Below, in pieces: positions 55,175 through 64,000 of a DNA stretch of 64,000 nucleotides. The translations under genes and the position numbers were made by a program. The notes under the pieces were generated by a model. That model was not told the origin of the DNA and ran no database searches. It saw only the letters and a list, made by a program, of their open reading frames with translations. Numbering within the stretch: position 1 is the first letter of the stretch; the number at the start of each line of letters is the position of its first letter. Source of the DNA: Isoetes taiwanensis (lineage: Eukaryota > Streptophyta > Lycopodiopsida > Isoetales > Isoetaceae); NCBI GenBank assembly GCA_021234155.1, contig JAJEKV010000046.1:7755012-7819011 (forward strand), read 5' to 3'.

Positions 55175-56572
55175 ATGCTCTCAGACGCTAATATCGCACA
55201 ACAGAAGGTTTTTTTTTAGGTTAGGTTTTGCCGTAAAATTCTCTCTCGGTTCGAAAAAGTGGGGGTCAGACCCTTAAAATTCCGGTTGGAATTCAAAATT
55301 TCCAGTTTAGATTTTTGGATGCCCGCAAAATTCCAGTACAAAATAACATAGTTTAGTGTAAAATCCGGTATATTCGAGTCTTGTTCTATATTAAATCCGG
55401 TACGTATTATCTATAGGCGGCAAATTGTTTGGTAAGGCATAGAAAGTTTTTTGAACCCCGGCTTGCCCAACCCGAGGTGCACGATTTCGTGCAATTCTAA
55501 ACTGAACATGTGGGCACCCACATCACCCAACCTTCCACACCCACATCATCAAAATTCCTCTTCTTCAAGCACTCGACCATCGATCTCCAGTGCAAGTAGC
55601 CGCCGCTGTTGAACCGTGCAGATCCTACCACGGTTCAACATTAGTATTATATGAAACTAATGCTTATATTAGATTTGTAAGCAGCAATATTTGTTGTCAA
55701 ATTTCTAAAATTCTCATCTCATGCTAGTTAAATATCAGAAAGAAGATAGGAGCGTTGGATCACCCTTTAGACCCATTGATAAAAGAAACTTCAACAATAT
55801 AGGTTAATGGTTTATGGAAGGTTGGCTGTATTTGAAATTTTTTATTACGTATTGTAGTGCATTCGCCACTGTATGCATTTAAGTTGTCTGTGATATTCTT
55901 GCTTGCTACCTCCTTTGCAACATCTCATCGGCATTAAGCTTCTCTAGGGGCATCATGGTCTGCAACAACTAACAACATGATGCTATAACATCATGCCGAT
56001 ATTTGGTCCTAACCATTTTTAAAAATTCCAGCATTAGTAAATGGAGATATTATAAAGAAGAAAAAAAAAATAGAATATAGGATAGAATACAAGTCTATTG
56101 TTAATCGTCTAAATGTATGCTTCATGGATGGGCAAGTAAATGCTTCAGTCATTTCTTCTCCTATTGTAATTATGATGGTTTTCTCTATCTGCCGTAGGAG
56201 AATATTGAAAATAAGTTTTACATGTTTTGCAAAATCTAAGCAACAAGTTCTTCTCAGGCTACTTGACCAATAGACTTAACCCCCTCTCTGGTGGAACTTT
56301 AAAATGTTCGATGAGCCTCAGTTTATAGATTGGAACTCTACCCTTTCCCCAAGCCTGCATTTTTGCTAGTTATTATTTTTTGATGACTGTAATATTTTGG
56401 CAAAAATAATATAAGTTATTATTAGTTATTTTTGGGTTGCCTGTAGGGCAATCCTTGGGGAGTGTGGGGAGGGATGGATACAAGGCCACGATTTGAGAAT
56501 ATTGCAGCACATTCTTTATCTATGGTTGTGTAGTTTTGGGATTTGAGGAAGGAAGGAAGGAAGGTATTTTTA
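55175..56572. other. RPC7 promoter side and AT-rich spacer
   Basis: No gene seen. An inverted repeat TGTTGAACCGTG...CACGGTTCAACA at about 55607-55641 can form a 12-bp stem, and a (GGAA)n run lies at about 56544-56562, next to the following LINE. The RPC7 promoter must lie near 55180-55300. Confidence 0.45.
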
Positions 56573-57925
56573 TCATCCACGGAGACCAATCGGTCTATGG
56601 GACCCAATACAAAAGCGCAGCAAGCGGATTACTACCCGGATTAAAAAACCCCCGCCCCGAAGGGTTTTCGAGGGAAAAACCGTGGCAGCATTCAACCTGC
56701 TGACAAACTGTTCCAATATACAAAATGCAAAAACACACAGGTATATACACTCATGCACGCTTTTAGTAGTGCCCTCGATCACGGGCGACGGGGGCAAAGG
56801 TGAGCTTGCGAATCCGATCTCCCTAATGTCACGACCCCCGAGCACGCGTCGCGGCGATGTGTTCATCAGCAAATGTAGGGGCAAGTTCGGCCGTACTAAG
56901 GGGGCGCGATCCGGCGGATCGGCGAATCTTTGGACAACTCTGGAAAGTGTGAGACTCATCCTCAATGGCACCCGTTTGGCAAAGAGCGGCGAGCTTGTCT
57001 GGCGGGGGCTCCCCAATCCACCGCCCATCTCGATCGCGAAGATGGTGGGCACTCAAATGCGAATGGAGGCAATGAGTGCGCGCTTTCCGCTGTGGCGGTA
57101 GGGGAACGCGGTAAGCTGCGGGCCCGGGCTAACACTGGGTTGATGTGCTCCTTGTAATGGGCGTTTGACCGCTCTAGAGCGCCGGGATCGAGCTTGCCAA
57201 GGAAACAAGCGTCCGAGTACTCCATGAGGTATCACGTCGGGCCTCTGTGTCCCACACACACTGTGCTCACGCGTTCCATCTGGCGAACCATCGATCTCTT
57301 ACCCCCAAGCGGGCCCCGAGGCGGCTGCGGGCCCATTGCCCTGGCGTAAGCAGTGCGGGGAGCGAGCATCACCTATATTAACCACTTTAGAAAATAGACA
57401 ATGTGTCTATCAAAGGGCTGCCAGTGGCGGCAAGAATCCGGTTTCATATAGCTGAATCGATGGGGGCCGAAGATTTCACCCCAAGTGCGTGCCAAAAATG
57501 CCTTCGCACCAGCTCCAAGTCATTCAGTGCCAAAGAGGCGCAAGACCCCAAACCTCGCCCCCGTCTGGAAGGGCGGTCTCGACTAGTGCGAAAGCAGATG
57601 TGACTGATGGCCCCAATCATAGAGCTCTGCCTGGTGACTGTTGTTCTGCATGGCATAAAGCGCTTTCCAGCCTGCTGTCACCCGCAAGCGGATGGACACC
57701 TCCCAACAGAGCGAGGAGGGGAACTCCACCCCTAGGTACTTGTAGGTGGGCGTGACCTCCACAGGTTGTCCCCGATATGTGAGGGATACCTGAGGATAGT
57801 TAGGCGGTGTGGATTTTATGGGAGTTTGGATGGAAGGTGGAGATGTGATCTCCAGCTTCTTGGCGGTGCCTAGAGGCAGCAAAGCAAAGTAGAGGGGAAT
57901 TTCGTCCCTCTCTTTCCTCGGCATT
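56573..57925 (-). mobile_element. LINE family X, copy 1, 5'-truncated
   Basis: Minus-strand coding pieces include the RT thumb (VEVTPTYKYLGVEFPSSLCW, KALYAMQN) and a C-terminal zinc motif (ALCQTGAIEDESHTFQSC, about 56960). The 3' UTR holds a stem-loop (AAACCC...GGGTTTT on the + strand, 56645-56675) and a conserved end, GACCGATTGGTCTCCGTGG, then GATAAAAA. The same 3' end occurs in copy 2. Most of the RT and everything 5' of it is absent. Confidence 0.82.
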
Positions 57926-59042
57926 GGTCAGTGCTCCAATGTTTTGGGTTTGGTTTTACAACCCTTTTCTTCTCTATGGCTTCGTAAAAAACAAGGATGG
58001 CTTGTTTGGCTTTTTTGTTCTCTATAGTAACTGGAAGCATTTGCTAGTGGACAAAGAATTAGGCGAATGAGTGCAACTCCGGCGCCAAATATGTCTCTCC
58101 GTAATCAGTTAGAGTATAAATACACTAGGACTCTTGACTAGGATTGCTCACTTGTATAATGAATCCTTCCTTGTATAAGCTTGGGTGTATGACAGACGAT
58201 GTTCGATTCAGAAACTGGCATTGATTGTGCTGCAGAACTCTGGGATGATCTTAGTTGGATTTCAAATGCATTCAAAAGTGATAGCTCTCTAGTAATATTT
58301 CCATTCCTTTAGATTTGCAATGATTTTATCTCATTCTCCAGGATCTGGTAATTTCGTTGTTTAAATTGCTCCAAAATCCGGCAACTAAGTTTTTGGTGGT
58401 GCCTGGATTTATGATGGACGTGTAAGCTTTTCCCTGGATTTTGTTGTGTATAAATAGCGATTCTGTTAAATTGATGCAGGCTTGCTCCAGAATGCTTCCT
58501 TTTTCCATGTTTGAATGAAATGACTTTCGTTTTTCTTCAATGAGCTCTGCAAACTGGTTAGCATAAAACGTATTGATATCTAGGGCAATGAATGGCAAAT
58601 AGCAAAACATTCTTTGGTTGTCATAGCCTATTTGTATACTTCCCACTATATAGGTTGCATGATATCATGATAGGGCATCCAAGATAGCTACGTTGTCACT
58701 CATTGCTGCCATGTTTGCAGTTGCAAAATCATATTATGGATATCCTCCATGTCTTCCATATTGAGGTTTTCTATTTTTTGTTGGAAAAAGATTAGCTTCC
58801 TGAAGAATTTTCATACCATGTATTTTGCAGAGCATAGAGCAATTACATTTTGTATAAACCCTAAATTATTGCATACATTGAAATTTCTTGATCTTTCAAG
58901 TTTTTTGCCATGTTTTACATTGCTTAATTAAGTACTTGTTATCGTCAAGCTGTTTTTTCTCAAGATTAAATGTTGATATGGTTTTAAGTGCAAAGTCTGC
59001 TCTTTATGACCTGGCATCATGCCTTTATGTCCTGATAGCTAG
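57926..59042. other. Unassigned; one minus-strand ORF
   Basis: A 106-codon minus-strand frame (58646-58326) reads MGSIQIGYDNQRMFCYLPF and is moderately helical. No family recognised. The remainder is AT-rich without features. Confidence 0.3.
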
Positions 59043-59545
59043 TTGCACCTATTATTACTGAGGAAAAGCAGAACAATATTTTGAAAGATTTGGAGAGAAA
59101 AGAAACAGAAATTATCAAGCAGCAGAGACACAAAATGAGTGTTGAGCTTTCAAAAATTATTGTATGGGGAGCATTTGGGGAGGTGAGTGCTAATCAATTT
59201 TCAATTATTGGACTCCCACATTTGTGGGATAGTACTATATGAATGGTCTTATCTTCCCTTTTAATCATCATACAGGTTAGGTTGTGTAAGGAGAAGTTAA
59301 CTGGCAATGTCTTTGCCATGGAAGCTAAAAAAAACTGAAATGCTCAAAGGGCGTGTAGATCAAGTGATTGTATTTGTAAATGCATTCTGCCTTGGAGAGG
59401 CTTTTCTTATTCCTGATTTTGATGCAATTCTAGGTAAAGCATGCGAGAGTTGAAAGGAAATTGTTAGCAGAAGTAATAGCAATTGTATCGTCAAACTTTA
59501 CTGCTCATTCCAGGATGAGGAGTATCTTATCTTACATCTGCGGTT
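59043..59545 (+). pseudogene. NDR (AGC) protein kinase pseudogene fragment
   Basis: Three exon-like pieces with splice borders match plant NDR kinases: 59043-59182 (NNILKDLERKETEII, QQRHKMSVE and GAFGE of the Gly loop), 59276-59363 (VRLCKEKLTGNVFAM, where VAIK-type Lys is disturbed by a frameshift) and 59434-59545 (VKHARVERKLLAEV, then in another frame CIVKLYCSFQDEEYL). The catalytic loop, activation segment and AGC tail are absent. Divergence and frameshifts show it is dead. Confidence 0.75.
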
Positions 59546-61479
59546 CATTTGTTGGACATTTTATGTTTATGTTTTTGCTTGATTCTTATGTGTAATCTGC
59601 AGTACATAGGTTCTATCCTCTAATACTTGTAAGATTTTTTGTAAACATGGTACTTAGTGCCATAAATGATGTGTTCAAGCATGAAAATAGCAATTGTTGG
59701 GGTTTTGTGCTATCAACTATTTACTGCTAGTTATTTTCCGTGGCATCTATACCCGATGATGCTTAACCAAACAATGGAATTGATTGCTCTAATATGTTCT
59801 CGAGGGCACATCCCTTATTTAGCATGTATCTGCATATTTGTTTTATATCTTTCTCATTATTACAAATCTAGGTAGTTTGATCTGAACCTTAGCCTTGCTG
59901 ATTCAACTTTTCAGTATTCAGTGATTCAAATAATTTTGTCACTTCTTTCCATAGTTGTATATGCAAAGAGACAGCCATGTGCAAATTACAGATGTGTCGT
60001 GCTGCTTTCCTATCAGGCAAGCTCTACACACCTTAGAATCAACTAAGGCAGAATAATCACATATGTTTCTTATAGCTTCAAATCAAATGTTTACCTGCCA
60101 GTTGAAATTTGACTAGTATTTTGCAGATATTTGTAGCCATTATGGTATTTAAAATTTCTAAGATGACAATGGCTGATGATGATGTTCATTTTATAGCTAA
60201 CTGTCCTAGAAGGCAATCAACTTCTGCTAAATCTGAAAAGCATGCACGCTCTCTTGTAAGTTTTTCTTTCGATAAGCAGACTACACTTATGTCAAACTTT
60301 TTTTATTCTTTTCACAATCTACAAACTTGTTCAGGGAATTTGATGGTGTTGCAGATTGGGTATTTAGATGGTTCTGTTGCCTAAAATGCAGTAGTAGCAT
60401 GCATATGATAGACAGACTTGCAGATATGTTAGGTATCACTGCCTCAACGGGTTGCATGTTTCTTTAAATGGTTGCTAGCTCTTAGTTAGTTACGGTGTTG
60501 CTCTGTTGTTTTTGGTGAGTGTAATAGAGGCCTCTTGTTGGGGCTGGTCCGCTTCACACAAGTGCAGGTTGCAGGCTACTTGAAGGGGCTTGCATGGCTA
60601 TAGTTTATTACATAAGCTAGGCTATCGTAATAAGAGATAAGACTGCCTTATAGTTGAAGTTATATATCATATGCTTGGCTTATCCCTTAGTTCAAGCATT
60701 TTAATAGCCAGATTCAGAAGTATTCTCGTGGGGAAGAAAAGGTTATGATTTGGAGCTATTGTACACCTATGTACTGCTATATGAGCTGGAACTGATATTG
60801 TGTATTGGCAAAAGAAAAACAATGATTGGTATCCTGACAACGAGGGTTATACAGAATAGAGTTAAGCAATGAAATAAGAATGTATTGTTTCTTAGAATGC
60901 AAAAGACTTTGGTTTTGTTATTATCTACTATATGCTTCTCTGTGCCCTCCAGTTGAAAGCTTCTTGCTCTACAACTGAGCGTTCGACTCCTTGACGCATA
61001 TCGACAGAAAGAAGGACAGTTGCACCGTACCTATGGTCAAAAGGCTAGTGTTTGAACTTTGAACTTTCTGATTTCTAGATAATAAGGCAGATAAGTGGGT
61101 TTTGCTTGATCTAGTTGTAGGCTTTGAAATAGAGTTGTTGTACAGTTTATAGTTTGGCTGGAATAGGTCTATAAGTTAAGTCTAATGTGCAGCTCCGTTG
61201 GATAACAAATAGTTATACAGATATTTTTGCAAACATTAAGTGAAGCAGTTCTTTTCTTCATAATTATAAGTTTGTTTCCTATACTATAGCTAGTTTTCAA
61301 CTTTGGGTATGTCCCATGCATAATTCTAAAAGGACATATGCTCGTTGCATGTTGCAAGGTCAGGTATATGTCTAGCGCTATTTATTGGGTTATTGGGCAT
61401 CGCTCTAACCTGTGCTTTGCTTGGTTAGGTTGATAGACTATGCGATTTTGATAGGAGAGTGACTTTTGTTAGGGGTTGA
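59546..61479. other. AT-rich; degenerate fragments
   Basis: No intact gene. A short sequence at about 60348-60378 (TTGCAGATTGGGTATTTAG) recurs at 61490 in front of the gag ORF, so a degraded duplicate of the gag leader may be here. Frame 60109-60384 has no motif. Confidence 0.4.
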
Positions 61480-61481
61480 AA

Positions 61482-62382
61482 TTTAGGCGGCGTTGCAGAT
61501 TGGGTTATAAGGTATTTAGATGGTTCTGTTGTCTGCAATGCATTAGGAAGTACTTCACAGACCAACGTGCTCAGGAACACAACTGAAAGGTCAGTAGCTG
61601 AAGGTTCAAATGCTAGTGTTGCTAATGCTGTTAGTACAGGAGAAGTTAATTCAGGAGAAACCAGTAGCACAATTAGAGGAGGAAGATCAGAATATTCAAG
61701 ATTGAAGGAAGCACAAGGCATTATAACCTCAATGGTAAGTGCTACTATAAGGCTCAAATTAAGAAACAAAATTCCAAGAGAAATGTGGATCTATTTGCTA
61801 CAATATTATGAAGAAAAAACATCTTCACAGATTGATCTTTTGGGTAACGAGCTTAGGAACTTAAAATTGCATGATGAGGATGATGTGTCATATTTTTTCC
61901 GCAAATTTGACAACATTATAGCATATTTAGGAAGTGATGGAGTAGCGTTGATGGAAAGATACCAAGTCCTTGCCATAGCTAGGGCAGTAATAGAAGATGA
62001 GCAGCTTGGCCTGTTCATAAGGAATGTAGCAAGAAACAGAGATGAAGCTGAAAGTATCTTGAGAACTGAGATAGAACAAAGAAAAGTTGCAAGGTAAGAA
62101 AAACAAAGGTACAAATGAAAAGGGTACATGTTCTTTTTTGCCATGAATCAGGACATTTCAAGAATAATTGTCCTAAGCTTAAAAATGACTTCTCTTGTTA
62201 CAATTGTGGGGGGAAAGGACACCTGGCAGCCAAGTGTCCAACGCCCAAAGATTTTACGAAAGGAAAAGGAAATTCAAGCAGAGGAGGAAAAAATAAAGCT
62301 AGAGGTCTAGGAGGAAAGAGGAATGCTAGTGCATATATTGCTCGAGAGCATGAGGAGAATGAGAATGAGAATGAGAATGATT
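61482..62382 (+). pseudogene. Copia-type gag with two CCHC knuckles, cut by a LINE
   Basis: Open from about 61482 to 62097. GGVADWVIRYLDGSVV opens it; the core (RLKEAQGIITSMVSATIRLK, KIPREMWIYLLQYYEE, LHDEDDVSYFFRKFDNIIAY) is a UBN2/Gag-type helical domain. After a frameshift near 62100 come CHESGHFKNNC and CYNCGGKGHLAAKC (about 62142-62240), then GKGNSSRGGKNKARGLGG and an (ENE)n run. LINE copy 2 begins immediately after, so protease and pol are missing here. Confidence 0.78.
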
Positions 62383-64000
62383 TTTTATCGTCCACTGAGG
62401 CCAATCGGTCTATGGGACCCATAAGGAGCGCAACAAACTTATTACTGCCCGGGTTAAAAAACCCCCGCCCCGAAGGGTTTTCGAGGGAAAAACCGTGGCA
62501 GTAATAAGAATGCTGTCAAACTGTACAAGTATACATCAATGCTTATATACATGTCAAGTGTGTGCCCGAGGACATAGCTGATCTCGCATGTCCATAACCT
62601 CCTGAAGGTATGATCCTAACACCTGTATGGATGCTGTGCTCAATGTCACATGTAACGGTTGGCCAGGCCAGACCAACTCGGCATAAGCCGTCCGAATTTG
62701 ATCATATCTTTGGGCAACTTTGAAGGGTATGAGATTCATCCTCAATGACTCCCATTTGGCAAAGCATTGGTGAGCCTGTCTGGTGTGGCTCACCAATCCA
62801 TCCGCCCGTCTCAATTGAAGATGATGTGCCTGCAATGCGAATGGAGGCAATGAGTCCGCGCCTTTTCATGGGCAAGTGGGTACTGTGTAGGTAGCATTAT
62901 GGCGGCCTCGTTCCAATGTGGGATTTATGTGGTGTTTGGTAGTGTCTTTGTCTTGACATGTTCAAGGGCATTGGCATCCCAAAGCTTTGCCGAGGAAGCA
63001 AAGCGTCAAGATATTGCCTCAAGCTATGGTGATCGGGCCTCTTTTGCACATGTATGCACTGTGCTCTCGCACATTCCATCTAGCCAACCATTGAGCTCTC
63101 TTTTCCCTCCGGTAGGCCTTGAGGCGTTGCGGCCCCATTGCCATGATATAAGCTAGTTTAGGGGAGACGAGCATTGTCCATATTGACCACCTTCCGAAAA
63201 TAGACAATGTGGCGATCAAGGGCCGCCCTCACGAAGAGGCAAGAATCTGTCTCCTAAAGTAGAATTTGATATGGGACTGTGGACTTCACACCTAGTGCTT
63301 TCATTACTAAGAAGGCTTTTCGGACCTGCTCCAAGTCATTTCAAGTAGCAAGTGATACTCTTGGGCCCCACCCCGTATAAAAGGACGGGCTCTACTAAGA
63401 CCTTGAGCAGGTGTGGTGATGGGCCCAATCATACAACTCGCTCTATGACTATTGTTTTGCATTGCATATAGTGCGTTCGGCCCCGCCGTCACTCGAGCCA
63501 TATGGATGTGTCCCGGTGCATAGTAGAAGGAAACTTCACTCCCAAATACTTGTATGTGGATGCAACTTCCACATTTCGCCTTGGTGGCGAAGGAGGGGAC
63601 CCTCGGTGACGTGAAGATGATATGAAAACCACCTTAGTCTTGACCGGGTTGACACGCATATCGATTACGCGCCATGAATGTGTCCGAGGCATCGAGATGT
63701 CGTTGCATGTCTGTTGGTGTGTAAGCTAGGAGGTCCACATCATCGGCATATATTAACCGCCCGATGATCGATAGAGAAGGTGAGCTCCATCGCCCCCCAT
63801 TATCGGCAAAGCCCGACTCTCCAATTGATCAATGTAAAGCCCAAACAATGTTGGGGAGAGAGGGCATCCCCGACGAACCTCGATACTACTATCAAATGGT
63901 CGGGCTTGTCTGCCGCAACCGACCGAGCATCTTTCATATAGCTCGTATTAATCCGATTACGCAAATCTCACAGGGAACCCCCCCGGTATTTGCATTCTTG
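62383..64000 (-). mobile_element. LINE family X, copy 2, continues past window
   Basis: Minus-strand RT with LIYADDVDLLAYTPTDMQ (about 63755-63700), then VNPVKTKVVF, VASTYKYLGVKFPSTM and ALYAMQN (63690-63400). The 3' UTR carries the same stem-loop (+ strand 62455-62485) and ends GACCGATTGGCCTCAGTGG then GATAAAAAA, as in copy 1. It inserted next to the (GAGAAT)n run inside the gag ORF. Frames are interrupted. The 5' part lies beyond the window. Confidence 0.85.

Noticed and set aside
55607-55641. MicroRNA precursor hairpin
   Set aside because: The stem is only about 12 bp, too short for a plant miRNA precursor.

Overview
The window is nuclear DNA of a land plant. The reasons are plant-style spliced housekeeping genes (a 23-exon alanyl-tRNA synthetase and an 8-exon RNA polymerase III subunit), Copia and chromodomain Gypsy LTR retrotransposons primed from initiator tRNA-Met, several LINE families, and a Helitron-type terminus. 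The species cannot be named from what I see. The mix of element types (piggyBac-like transposase, tyrosine-recombinase element, Penelope-like RT remnant) would fit a non-flowering lineage, but that is only an inference.

Layout: 1-5199, alanyl-tRNA synthetase (+), nearly complete, 5' end outside the window. 6299-10714, an LBD-like gene remnant split by a decayed Copia element (6361-10447, minus, TSD CTTAC). 13.1-13.8 kb, a dead Penelope-like RT. 14.4-16.0 kb, a gene-like tract with a 478-bp tandem duplication. 19.16 kb, a Helitron-like 3' end. 21.7-25.8 kb, a LINE ending in poly(A), directly abutting a dead piggyBac-like transposase (25.8-27.8 kb). 28.4-30.5 kb, an unrecognised block of broken ORFs. 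31.0-31.4 kb, a tandemly duplicated tRNA-like SINE.

31.67-36.76 kb is the most interesting part. An intron-containing tyrosine-recombinase gene (Crypton / DUF3504-like) is bounded by 22-bp terminal inverted repeats and by paired hairpins with similar GC-rich loops. A 1.07-kb poly(A) retroinsertion with a 12-bp TSD interrupts it, and a 405-bp non-autonomous element with related TIRs lies beside it.

36.8-50.6 kb: two inverted, diverged copies of one unnamed repeat family. One copy is interrupted by a 3.3-kb non-coding LTR element (37217-40543), the other by a 6.3-kb chromodomain Gypsy element (44114-50418, minus) whose pol end is tandemly duplicated. A LINE 3' remnant lies between them.

53346-54550 (minus) is an apparently intact RNA polymerase III Rpc31/RPC7-like gene with a tandemly duplicated 5'-UTR exon. 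From 56.5 kb to the end are two LINEs of one family with a conserved 3' stem-loop, an NDR-kinase pseudogene (59.0-59.5 kb) and a Copia-type gag ORF cut by the second LINE.

Only the two housekeeping genes look functional. The rest is a nested record of insertions, with short tandem duplications (about 94-478 bp) recurring across the window. Splice sites and family assignments were read by eye.
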